64,000 nt of DNA from Yeosuana aquiaggeris (GTDB lineage Bacteria > Bacteroidota > Bacteroidia > Flavobacteriales > Flavobacteriaceae), in contig NZ_JBAWKC010000002.1 of the NCBI RefSeq assembly GCF_044003965.1, positions 603,717 to 667,716 of the forward strand, written 5' to 3'. The translations under genes were made by a program, and so were the position numbers. Position 1 is the first letter of the stretch. Each line of letters starts with the position of its first letter. Of this stretch, positions 44,004 through 52,143 are shown piece after piece. The notes under the pieces are model-generated. The model did not search any database. It saw only the letters and a list, made by a program, of their open reading frames with translations, and had not been told where the DNA came from.

Positions 44004-45033
44004 GATAATATTTCTTCCGCAACCAGAAGGCCACTCTTACCAGAAGGATTAAAGCCGGAACTTCAACCAAAGGACCAATAACTCCCGTAAATGCCTGACC
44101 GGAATTCAACCCGAAAACCGCAATGGCCACGGCAATAGCCAGTTCAAAATTATTGCCAGCAGCAGTAAAAGAGATAGCCGCATTTTTATCATATTCTGCA
44201 CCCATGGCTTTGCTTACAAAAAAGCCAATTAAGAACATGATGGCGAAGTAAATAAGTAGCGGAAAAGCAATAATTAAAACGTCCATTGGTATTTCAACAA
44301 TCAATTCACCTTTTAATGAAAACATGACTACTATGGTAAATAATAAGGCGATTAATGTCATAGGTGAAATAGTTGGTATGAATTTTTTAGAGTACCAGGC
44401 TTCACCTTTTAGTTTTACTAAAATCAATCTGCTTAAAAGTCCTAATAGAAACGGAATGCCTAAATAAATGGCGACACTTTCCGCAATAGTTATAATGGAT
44501 ATATCAACAATAGCACCTTCAAAACCAAAATAGGGTGGAAGCACTGTTATAAATATCCAGGCATAAAAACTATAAGCAAACACTTGAAATATACTGTTGA
44601 GTGCTACCAATCCGGCTCCATACTCACTACTGCCTTCGGCCAGATCATTCCAAACCAAAACCATAGCAATACATCTTGCCAATCCTATTAATATCAATCC
44701 TACCATATATTCAGGATGATCCTGTAAAAAAGTAATGGCTAGTGTAAACATTAAAACAGGACCAATAATCCAGTTTAAAACAAGTGAAATGGACAAAATT
44801 TTTACATTCTGAAACACTTTGGGTAACAAGGCGTAATTCACTTTGGCTAATGGCGGATACATCATTAAGATAAGACCAATGGCAATAGGGATATTGGTAG
44901 TACCACTGCTGAAGGAATCTATTACTTTTGGAAAGGATGGTATAAAATATCCAATACCAACCCCAACGGCCATGGCAATGAAAATCCAAAGGGTTAAATA
45001 ACTGTCCAGAAAACTTAATTTTTTCTTATCCAT
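43984..45033 (-). CDS. acr3: ACR3 family arsenite efflux transporter
   Basis: The 349-residue membrane protein has about ten transmembrane helices. Family features include LILMMYPPLAKVNYALLPKV, GLILIGLARCIAMVLVWNDLAEGSSEYGAG (with the conserved functional Cys in ARCIAMVLVWN) and FTAAGNNFELAIAVAIAVFG. It exports arsenite across the inner membrane. It is the last gene of the arsR-arsM-arsC-acr3 set, 6 bp after the arsenate reductase gene. Confidence 0.96.
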   Translation of the reverse strand: MDKKKLSFLDSYLTLWIFIAMAVGVGIGYFIPSFPKVIDSFSSGTTNIPIAIGLILMMYPPLAKVNYALLPKVFQNVKILSISLVLNWIIGPVLMFTLAITFLQDHPEYMVGLILIGLARCIAMVLVWNDLAEGSSEYGAGLVALNSIFQVFAYSFYAWIFITVLPPYFGFEGAIVDISIITIAESVAIYLGIPFLLGLLSRLILVKLKGEAWYSKKFIPTISPMTLIALLFTIVVMFSLKGELIVEIPMDVLIIAFPLLIYFAIMFLIGFFVSKAMGAEYDKNAAISFTAAGNNFELAIAVAIAVFGLNSGQAFTGVIGPLVEVPALILLVRVAFWLRKKYYPKSEWS

Positions 45034-45039
45034 GATAAA

Positions 45040-45651
45040 CTATTTTATTTGAGAAAAAACATAACATAATTCAGTGGCAATTTGAATACTTCGTTCATGA
45101 TATTTTTCTTTTTGAAAAGGTGTATTATCAAAGGCTTTAGGATCTTCAAAAGTGATGGGTATTCGCTTTTCAGCACCTGGAATAAACGGACAGCCAACAT
45201 CGGCATTGGAACATGTCATAACGGCGGCAAATTTAGATTCTGGATTAAAGGGATCATCATAGGTTTTCGAAAAACAAATAATCGGATGGTCGTTTTTAGA
45301 AAATTTAATGGCATAAACAGGGTTTTTACCATCTGAAAGCGTGTTGATTTTAAAACCAGTATGGATTAATGTTTCAGCAACCATAGGAAACATGGCGGTA
45401 GTTTCGGTACCTCCGGAATAACAAAACACATTTTTTATGTTGAAATGACTGGCCATCACTTGTGCCCATATTTGAGATAAATGACTACGCCGCGAGTTAT
45501 GTGTGCAAATAAAATTAAGTCTGATGTCCTGTTGATCGTTTTTTTTCTGCTGAATAAAATCTATTAATGGCTGAAGTATAGATTGTCGTTCAGCCGATAG
45601 GTTTTCAATATTGAGCGTATCAATTACCTTTTTAATATCAGTACAAATCAT
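45040..45651 (-). CDS. arsC: Arsenate reductase, low-molecular-weight phosphatase type
   Basis: The 203-residue protein has an extra N-terminal helix region (about 40 residues) before the phosphatase domain. The P-loop is CTHNSRRS with nucleophile Cys49, and a second pair, Cys147 and Cys154, lies in TCSNADVGCPF. The seven-residue spacing matches the Cys82/Cys89 pair of the thioredoxin-coupled enzyme of Staphylococcus plasmid pI258. It would reduce arsenate to arsenite for export by Acr3. It lies 15 bp after arsM. Confidence 0.9.
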   Translation of the reverse strand: MICTDIKKVIDTLNIENLSAERQSILQPLIDFIQQKKNDQQDIRLNFICTHNSRRSHLSQIWAQVMASHFNIKNVFCYSGGTETTAMFPMVAETLIHTGFKINTLSDGKNPVYAIKFSKNDHPIICFSKTYDDPFNPESKFAAVMTCSNADVGCPFIPGAEKRIPITFEDPKAFDNTPFQKEKYHERSIQIATELCYVFSQIK

Positions 45652-45666
45652 ATTCGTTTTTTTAGC

Positions 45667-46560
45667 TTAGCAGCATCCACTATTGGGCGAACAACAGGAA
45701 TCACTATTATCCTGTAGTTCAGCTAGTTTTAATTTTGGTTTTGTGTTTTTTGTCCCTGGTTTTTCTGCATAAACAGTAATACTAAAAATGCCAGTACTAT
45801 TCGTGTTAAACTCTTTAATCATATCCTTACTAAGATATTTGCTAAGAATGTCATCTGGGATGGTAATAGGTTTTTCTTTCTGCATTTTTAGGTTTAAAAA
45901 CCCTGCGTTGTTTATCTGTTGGAGGTAATCCGTTTTTTGAATAGCACCTGCTACACAACCGGCATACATTTCAGCATCTTCTTTTAAGGCCTCAGGTAAA
46001 TTACCAACTAACACAATGTCTGATATACTAAAGTGACCTCCGGGTTTTAAAACCCTGTAAATTTCTTTAATCACTTTTTGCTTATCTGGCACCAGATTTA
46101 AAACACAATTACTTACTATAACATCGGCTACATTATCACTTACCGGCATATTATCAATATCTCCTTCTCTAAATTCCACATTATTATAGCCTAACTTTTC
46201 GGCATTTATTCTGGCTTTTTCTATCATGATAGGTGTGAAATCAATCCCTATCACTTTGCCTTCTACACCAGTTTCATGTCTGGCTACAAAACAATCGTTG
46301 CCCGCTCCAGAGCCTAGATCAATTACAGTATCGCCTTTATTAATATGTGCAAAATGTGTTGGAAGACCACAGCCCAGACCTAAATCGGCATCTGCTATAT
46401 AGCCATCTGTATCAGAGTAGTCATCCATCATGATATTATAGACTTTGTTTGAGGTCGTAGTGGCCCCGCAACAAGATGAGGCGTTTTCTGTTTTGCCTTG
46501 TTCAGCAATTTTGGCATACTTCGATTTTACAATGTTTTTTAATTCTTGCTCAGTTTTCAT
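45667..46560 (-). CDS. arsM: Arsenite methyltransferase
   Basis: The ATG at 46560 gives MKTEQELKNIVK; an in-frame codon at 46587 adds nine residues that run into the gap after arsR. The 297-residue protein has an SAM-binding motif (VIDLGSGAGNDCFVA) and the conserved cysteines of ArsM: Cys30-Cys31 in SSCCG, Cys64, Cys152 in SNCVLNLVPD and Cys202 in AGCVAGAI. A Cys-rich tail (DSCCSPNSGCC) may bind arsenite. It methylates trivalent arsenic, giving volatile or more oxidisable species. It stands between arsR and arsC. Confidence 0.95.
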   Translation of the reverse strand: MKTEQELKNIVKSKYAKIAEQGKTENASSCCGATTTSNKVYNIMMDDYSDTDGYIADADLGLGCGLPTHFAHINKGDTVIDLGSGAGNDCFVARHETGVEGKVIGIDFTPIMIEKARINAEKLGYNNVEFREGDIDNMPVSDNVADVIVSNCVLNLVPDKQKVIKEIYRVLKPGGHFSISDIVLVGNLPEALKEDAEMYAGCVAGAIQKTDYLQQINNAGFLNLKMQKEKPITIPDDILSKYLSKDMIKEFNTNSTGIFSITVYAEKPGTKNTKPKLKLAELQDNSDSCCSPNSGCC

Positions 46561-46596
46561 AAGGTGTTTAGTTAAGCTTTGAAACAATAATTTTAT

Positions 46597-46929
46597 TTAA
46601 CAACAATTGATGGCGTTGTTGGGTTTTTGACTTAAGAAGGAAGCGAACAGTTTTTCAATTTCTGCCCATTTTTCTTCATTAATGCAGTAACAAACACTGG
46701 TGCCTTCAATATTGCCTTTAATAATACCCATGTTTTTTAGTTCTTTTAAGTGTTGAGATATGGTAGGTTGTGCCAAGCCAATTTCTTCCACCAGATCACC
46801 ACAAATACAACTATTTATTTTGATGAGATGCTGTAAAATCGCCACGCGTGCCGGATGACCAATGGCTTTGGCAATTAAAGCAATGGTATTTTGCTGGTCT
46901 GTGAATATTTCGGTTTTAGTTAATCCCAT
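46597..46929 (-). CDS. arsR: ArsR family arsenic-responsive repressor
   Basis: The 110-residue winged-helix protein shows GHPARVAILQHL, the metal site SCICGDLVEEI (Cys41, Cys43; similar to the ELCVCDL site of ArsR) and PTISQHLKELKNMGIIKG as recognition helix. A Cys pair ends the protein (NAINCC). It is the first gene of the ars operon and represses it until arsenite binds. Palindromic sites lie just upstream at 46943-46969. Confidence 0.95.
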   Translation of the reverse strand: MGLTKTEIFTDQQNTIALIAKAIGHPARVAILQHLIKINSCICGDLVEEIGLAQPTISQHLKELKNMGIIKGNIEGTSVCYCINEEKWAEIEKLFASFLSQKPNNAINCC

Positions 46930-46942
46930 GTTCTTTATTATT

Positions 46943-46969
46943 ATATTGCAATATTACGATTAAATATTG
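46943..46969 (-). promoter_or_regulatory. ArsR operator
   Basis: Two overlapping palindromes are visible: ATATTGCAATAT (46943-46954) and a 7-bp inverted repeat CAATATT/AATATTG with 7-bp spacer (46949-46969). They lie 14-40 nt upstream of arsR and overlap a minus-strand TAATATTG, one mismatch from the -7 box. Autoregulation by ArsR is expected. Confidence 0.65.
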
Positions 46970-47202
46970 AAATGATGAAATTTATCTTGAATATTTTTTA
47001 TATCGTTAAGATGTTTGTGTATGGTTTTACGGTGATTAGTGCTGAGTTAGTATAAAGAAATAACCAAGCGTTATACGGTTTTAGAGAGATGAACCAGACG
47101 CAATAAAATAAACCTTCTAAGTTTGTATTTTTCATTACTTATGGCTCCTTAACAGCTTTTACAATTTATTTAAGCTGTAATGATGTATTTAACGACTTTA
47201 CT

Positions 47203-47210
47203 TAATTTTG
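47203..47210 (+). promoter_or_regulatory. -7 promoter box of TolB/TPR gene 1
   Basis: TAATTTTG matches TAnnTTTG and lies 52 nt before the start codon at 47263. Confidence 0.4.
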
Positions 47211-47262
47211 ATTATCACCATAAAAATATTATCTTTAAAGGTGTTGTAAATTATTTTCCATT

Positions 47263-49047
47263 ATGAGGTTTCGTAAACTTATATCGGAACTTAATCGCAG
47301 AAACGTCTTTAAAGCGATTATTGCCTATTTGGCGGTAGCCTGGGTTATTATACAAATAGCTTCTATTATCTTGCCTATATTTGACGCCCCGGATTATTCA
47401 CTTAAAGTTTTATTTTATATACTTTCTGCGGGTCTTTTTCTATGGATCGGATTTTCCTGGGTTTACGATCTGACTTCTGAAGGTTTTAAGAAAACCGAAG
47501 ATATTGTTAACAATGAAGAGGTTGCAAGATTAACAAACAGGCGTTTAAATAAGGTCATCGTTGGAGCTCTTTTTCTGGCTGTATTATTACTTATTAGTAT
47601 TAGTTTTTGGGCCGGATCACGTTGGAATGAAAGTTTATTAAATTATGACGCCAAAAAAGTTGCAGTTATACCGTTTATAGATAACACAGAAGATCAAGAG
47701 GACTATTTTAAAACAGGAATGACTCAGGCTCTTATCGATGAATTGTCAAAAGTGGATCAGTTGACGGTGATTAACCAAAGATCTACTAAAGTTTTAACCG
47801 CTGGATTTGATGATAAAAATTCTCTGATTTCAAGTGTGATCAAAGGCATTGATTATTTTGTTAAAGGAAATATCAAACGGGAGTTAAATATGATTAACGT
47901 ACATATTGCACTTAGAGAGTATATAGACACGGAGGCAGTCTGGCAAAAAAGTTATTCCAAAGACTTTTCTGAAGTAAGAGTATTATGGGCAAATGTTGCT
48001 TCTGATCTTGCCAGTCAATTGGGTATAGTTGTGAAGCCGGAAGATGCAGTGCTCTGGTCAGGGCTTCGACCGGTTAAGCCTGAAGCTTATGAGCTTTACT
48101 TGAAAGGAAAACACTACATGAATAAATCAACCCCTGCTGAATGGGACCGAGGTTTGGTTTATTTACAGGAGGCCCTTGACAGCAATCCCGCGGATGCATA
48201 TACCTGGGCATGGCTTGCAGAAGCATATGTAACTCTAGGACATAGTCCAAGTCCTCCTCCAGACGTATTTCCGAAGGCCTTGGCTGCGGCGCAACGAGCC
48301 ATTCAATTAGATTCTACTTTAGCACTGGGATGGGCTGCACTTTCACATTATCATACTTATTTTGGAAAGGACTGGGCACTGGCCGAATACGCTTTTGAAC
48401 GTGCCAACACATTAAACCCTAATCTTGCCTATAACCATTACCACAGGGCGTGGTACCTTGCACTGTTTGGCAGAATGAATGAAGCCATTGAAGAACACAT
48501 ATTGGCAATGGAATTAGATCCGTTTACAGCTAATCAGACGGCATGGTTGGGAGAATTATATCGATGGGTTGGCTTGTATGAAGAAGGCATCAATCAAACA
48601 GAAAAAGCGTCTCTTATGGAGGATGATTTGAATTATGCATTAGGTATGTTTGTTCGAGGCAGGATATTTATAGACCAGGGTAAAGTGAAAGAGGGGCTGG
48701 AACTTTTAAGACAGAGCTCCGAAATCAATCCTGGGTGGAAATATGTAGGATATGGTCCGGCCCTTATTGAAAATGCATATACCGAGGAAGGAAGAGCTGT
48801 TCTTATAGAATTGGAAGGCAAACCTCTTAATGATTATCGCGCCCTGTGTATAGGTATAATGTATGCTCAATTGGGCGATTATGACAAAGCTTTTGAAGCT
48901 TGGAATTATAAACAAAAACATGCTTGGTTTCCATGGATAAGGGTCATGTTCTTACCAGATGAAATAAGAAAAGATCCCAGATTCTTAAAGATTATAAGAG
49001 ATATGAATTTACCCGATCCTGCTCCTTTGGTCTTTCATTCAGGGTGA
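47263..49047 (+). CDS. Membrane-anchored TolB-like/TPR protein (copy 1)
   Basis: The 594-residue protein has a basic start (LISELNRRNVFKAIIAYLAV), three membrane helices (about 18-37, 47-68, 96-114), a TolB/FlgO-like domain (KKVAVIPFIDNTEDQ, then FKTGMTQALIDELSKVDQLTV, about 130-265) and a C-terminal tetratricopeptide array (about 270-560). This layout matches the non-catalytic part of TPR proteins often fused to adenylate cyclase domains; no cyclase domain is present. The C-terminal part is periplasmic or cytosolic depending on topology. A close paralogue follows after 25 bp. Function unknown. Confidence 0.85.
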   Translation: MRFRKLISELNRRNVFKAIIAYLAVAWVIIQIASIILPIFDAPDYSLKVLFYILSAGLFLWIGFSWVYDLTSEGFKKTEDIVNNEEVARLTNRRLNKVIVGALFLAVLLLISISFWAGSRWNESLLNYDAKKVAVIPFIDNTEDQEDYFKTGMTQALIDELSKVDQLTVINQRSTKVLTAGFDDKNSLISSVIKGIDYFVKGNIKRELNMINVHIALREYIDTEAVWQKSYSKDFSEVRVLWANVASDLASQLGIVVKPEDAVLWSGLRPVKPEAYELYLKGKHYMNKSTPAEWDRGLVYLQEALDSNPADAYTWAWLAEAYVTLGHSPSPPPDVFPKALAAAQRAIQLDSTLALGWAALSHYHTYFGKDWALAEYAFERANTLNPNLAYNHYHRAWYLALFGRMNEAIEEHILAMELDPFTANQTAWLGELYRWVGLYEEGINQTEKASLMEDDLNYALGMFVRGRIFIDQGKVKEGLELLRQSSEINPGWKYVGYGPALIENAYTEEGRAVLIELEGKPLNDYRALCIGIMYAQLGDYDKAFEAWNYKQKHAWFPWIRVMFLPDEIRKDPRFLKIIRDMNLPDPAPLVFHSG

Positions 49048-49072
49048 TACACAAAATATAAAACTTTACAAT

Positions 49073-50881
49073 ATGAAGTGTAATAATTTAATATCAGAGC
49101 TTAAACGCAGGCATGTTTTTAAATCTACTATCGCTTATTTAGCCATTTCATGGATTATCATCCAAATTGCCTCAATTATCTTACCCACGTTTGATGTTCC
49201 CGATTATTCATTGAAAATCTTGATTTATATTTTGGCGTTAGGGCTTATTTTTTGGATTGTTTTTTCCTGGTATTATGATTTGACAATAAAAGGTATTCAG
49301 AAAACGGATGATATAGAAACAAGCAAGGAATCAATGGAATTAGCGAATCGCAGATTGAATAAGGTGATCGCGGGTTCGCTTACCGTGGGGGTCTTATTAC
49401 TTTTAGTCATTAGCTTTTGGGTGGGTTCCAATTGGAATGACCAGCCAGCTTCGTCAGAAATAAAAAAAGTAGCCGTTATTCCGTTTGTAACTTCAACGGC
49501 GGATGAAGAAGAAGCCTATTTTCAGACCGGAATGACCCAGGAACTGATGGATGAACTCTCCGAAGTAGATCAGTTAAAGGTGATCAGCCAAAGGTCCACA
49601 AAGGTTTTAACTTCAGGATTTGATCAGACCAGCTCCCTGATTTTAAATGTGATCAAGGGCATTGACTATTTTGTTGAGGGAAGTTTTGAGAAGGAAGCCG
49701 ATGGAATTCAGGTTCATATCATCCTTAAAGAATCCATAAACGAGGGACCCGTCTGGCAAAAAAGCTATTCCAAAGACCTTTCTGAAATACGAACCTTATG
49801 GACGGATGTAGCTGCTGATCTGGCCAGTCAAATGGGTCTTGTGGTCAAGCCGGCAAATTCCAAATTTGGGTCAGGACGCCAACCGGTTGACCCGGAGGCC
49901 TATGCGCTGTACCTGAAGGGGAAACACTATCTGAATAAATCCACCCCTGCTGACTGGCAGCGAGGTTTGGTGTTATTGCAGGAGGCACGGGATAGAAATC
50001 CCGCGGATGCAAATACCTGGGCCTGGTTGTCAGAAGCTTATATTAATCTGGGGCACGGAGGCGCGGATCCTGACGTATTTCTCAAAGCACTTGAAGCAGC
50101 AAATAGGGCGATTGAACTCGATTCCACCGTTGCCCTGGGCTGGGCCGCACTTTCACATTATCACACTTATTTTGGAAAGGACTGGGCGATGGCTGAATAC
50201 GCTTTTAACCGAGCCAATGCACTGGATCCCAATCTAGCAGACAATCATTATCACAGGGCTTGGTACCTGGTGCTATTTGGAAGAATGAATGAAGCCATTG
50301 CAGAGCATAAAATGGCTCAGGAGCTGGATCCTTTCACCCCTAGTCAGACTGTCTGGTTGGGAGATTTATACCGAATGGTTGGTATGTATGAAGAAGCATT
50401 AACAGAAATCGAAAAAGCTTCCCTTATAGCGAGAGAGCAGGGCAATTTGCAATATGTATTAGGGATGCGTCTCAAAGCGCACATATTTATAGATCAGGGT
50501 AAGGTGGAAGCGGGCTTAGAGCTCCTGAAACAATGTACTAAAATAGTTCCATCTGTGTCAGTAACATATGGCTGGACACTGATCGAGACAGGATTTATTG
50601 AGGAAGGGAAAGCCATTCTCAATGAATTGGAACAAGCGCCTCCCGGTGTTTATTTCAGTTCATTTGATATGCGGGACTTATTCATCGGTATTTATTACGC
50701 ACATTTGGGTGATTATGACAAATCCTTTGAATACTGGAGCATTGAAAACAAGGCTGCCTTTTTTCCATGGTTAAGAACTTATTTTGTACCCGATGAAATA
50801 AGGCAAGACCCGAGGTTCATACAGCTCATGCGAGACATGAATTTACCCGATCCTGCTCCTTTGGTATACAATCCTGTTTAA
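49073..50881 (+). CDS. Membrane-anchored TolB-like/TPR protein (copy 2)
   Basis: The 602-residue protein is collinear with copy 1 through its whole length: LISELKRRHVFKSTIAYLAI, three membrane helices, KKVAVIPFVTSTADEEEAYF, then TPR units such as WAALSHYHTYFGKDWAMAEY and a shared end RDMNLPDPAPLVYNP. Copy 1 has PLVFHSG at the end. The gene is much richer in G and C than its surroundings: two 60-base lines counted by hand (from 49861 and 50041) give 60% and 52%, against 25% in a line from 54601. It probably arose by tandem duplication of a unit acquired from elsewhere. Confidence 0.85.
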   Translation: MKCNNLISELKRRHVFKSTIAYLAISWIIIQIASIILPTFDVPDYSLKILIYILALGLIFWIVFSWYYDLTIKGIQKTDDIETSKESMELANRRLNKVIAGSLTVGVLLLLVISFWVGSNWNDQPASSEIKKVAVIPFVTSTADEEEAYFQTGMTQELMDELSEVDQLKVISQRSTKVLTSGFDQTSSLILNVIKGIDYFVEGSFEKEADGIQVHIILKESINEGPVWQKSYSKDLSEIRTLWTDVAADLASQMGLVVKPANSKFGSGRQPVDPEAYALYLKGKHYLNKSTPADWQRGLVLLQEARDRNPADANTWAWLSEAYINLGHGGADPDVFLKALEAANRAIELDSTVALGWAALSHYHTYFGKDWAMAEYAFNRANALDPNLADNHYHRAWYLVLFGRMNEAIAEHKMAQELDPFTPSQTVWLGDLYRMVGMYEEALTEIEKASLIAREQGNLQYVLGMRLKAHIFIDQGKVEAGLELLKQCTKIVPSVSVTYGWTLIETGFIEEGKAILNELEQAPPGVYFSSFDMRDLFIGIYYAHLGDYDKSFEYWSIENKAAFFPWLRTYFVPDEIRQDPRFIQLMRDMNLPDPAPLVYNPV

Positions 50882-51282
50882 GGCTGCTACCATATTTTTA
50901 AGAGAGCATATTAAGTTAATTAATTTTAGAGTATAAGTAAAATCTACTTGTCTTTGTATTCAATGATAGCGCACGTTTCATTGATATGGAGACCTTGAGA
51001 ATTGAAAGACTTTGATATAAAATTAATGGTTTTTAAGCTACTTCTGATAATACCATAAAAAATGTTTTATAAAAAAGAACTCCTGACTAGAAGAAATCGA
51101 TAAAACATCTATTTTATCTGAATTTGAATTTACATAATCTAAAAGTTTACGTTTTGAACTAAACTCCAGAACTTTTAATGGTCGTTTCATATCGTTATTT
51201 TTTATATAGATTAAGTTATAAGTTTAAAAATTAGGTTCATTTAAAATTTAAAGAAACCATCTCGCTTTACAATATAGTAACA
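50882..51282. other. Intergenic region with one possible small gene
   Basis: The 401-bp region between TolB/TPR gene 2 and ppk2 holds a possible 50-codon minus-strand frame at 51038-51190. No terminator, RNA gene or promoter box is obvious. Confidence 0.6.
51038..51190 (-). CDS. Possible 50-residue protein of unknown function
   Basis: The frame from ATG 51190 to TAG 51038-51040 encodes MKRPLKVLEFSSKRKLLDYV, then NSNSDKIDVLSISSSQEFFF and IKHFLWYYQK. The composition looks protein-like (alternating beta-type strand, helix, strand, and a hydrophobic end) rather than random. It is the only credible frame in a 401-bp gap. I do not recognise a family with certainty and no ribosome-binding site is clear. 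Confidence 0.4.
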   Translation of the reverse strand: MKRPLKVLEFSSKRKLLDYVNSNSDKIDVLSISSSQEFFFIKHFLWYYQK

Positions 51283-52059
51283 TCAATACTTTTCAGGTAC
51301 AAAGGTCTGGTAATTGATGGGTGGGCGCACATACGCTTTATAGTCGGGCAATTCGGGTAATTTTATAGGTGTTAAATGAATGGGTTCATAAGGTATTTTG
51401 CTCAAAATATGGCTAATACAATTAAGTCTGGCTTTTTTCTTGTCATCGGCATTAACAACATACCAGGGTACTTGTTTGGTATCGGTATGTGCAAACATAT
51501 TATCTTTTGCTTTTGAATACTCTAACCATCTGGAACGCGATTCTAAATCCATAGGGCTGAATTTCCATCGCTTTACTGGGTTTTTAATACGGTTTTTAAA
51601 GCGTTTTTCCTGTTCTTCATCACTTACAGAAAACCAGTATTTTAATAATATGATATTGCTGCGTACCAGCATTCTTTCAAATTCTGGGCAGGAACGCAAA
51701 AACTCATGATATTCTTCTTCTGTACAATACCCCATTACTTTTTCTACACCGGCGCGGTTATACCAGCTTCTGTCAAACAATACAATTTCTCCAGCTGCAG
51801 GTAAATACTGGGCGTATCTTTGAAAATACCATTGTGATTTTTCTCTTTCGGTGGGTACGCCTAAAGCAACTACTTTACAAACACGCGGATTGAGAGGTTC
51901 AGTAAACCTTTTAATGGTTCCGCCTTTACCAGAAGCGTCTCTGCCTTCAAATACGATAACTACTTTTAATTGTTGTGATTTAACCCACTCTTGTAAATGA
52001 ACCAGTTCTACATGAAGTTTTGCAAGTTCAGCCTCGTAATTAAATGATTTTTCTCCCAT
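51283..52059 (-). CDS. ppk2: Polyphosphate kinase 2
   Basis: From ATG 52059 the protein has 258 residues; the frame also includes a TTG at 52065 inside the promoter box. The single PPK2 domain has the Walker A loop EGRDASGKGGTIKRF, the lid and Walker B region LFDRSWYNRAGVEKVMGYCT, and SDEEQEKRFKNRIKNPVKRW. It transfers phosphate between polyphosphate and nucleotides; single-domain enzymes usually make NTP from polyphosphate. The promoter box is almost adjacent to the ATG. Confidence 0.95.
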   Translation of the reverse strand: MGEKSFNYEAELAKLHVELVHLQEWVKSQQLKVVIVFEGRDASGKGGTIKRFTEPLNPRVCKVVALGVPTEREKSQWYFQRYAQYLPAAGEIVLFDRSWYNRAGVEKVMGYCTEEEYHEFLRSCPEFERMLVRSNIILLKYWFSVSDEEQEKRFKNRIKNPVKRWKFSPMDLESRSRWLEYSKAKDNMFAHTDTKQVPWYVVNADDKKKARLNCISHILSKIPYEPIHLTPIKLPELPDYKAYVRPPINYQTFVPEKY

Positions 52060-52062
52060 ACT

Positions 52063-52070
52063 CAAAGTTA
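52063..52070 (-). promoter_or_regulatory. -7 promoter box of ppk2
   Basis: The minus strand reads TAACTTTG, an exact TAnnTTTG match. Only 3 nt separate it from the ATG at 52059, which predicts a leaderless transcript. Confidence 0.55.
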
Positions 52071-52143
52071 AGAATAAAACATTTACAATGTATTCTTTAC
52101 AAAAAGTTAAATGGATTTTATAAGAAATTTAGATTGTATCTAA

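Larger units (their letters stand above)
46930..47262. other. Divergent intergenic region between arsR and TolB/TPR gene 1
   Basis: The 333-bp region holds the ArsR operator (46943-46969), a 7-bp inverted repeat ACAGCTT/AAGCTGT at 47152-47178 and a TAATTTTG box at 47203-47210 in front of the TPR gene. I see no RNA gene and no credible small coding region. Confidence 0.6.
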
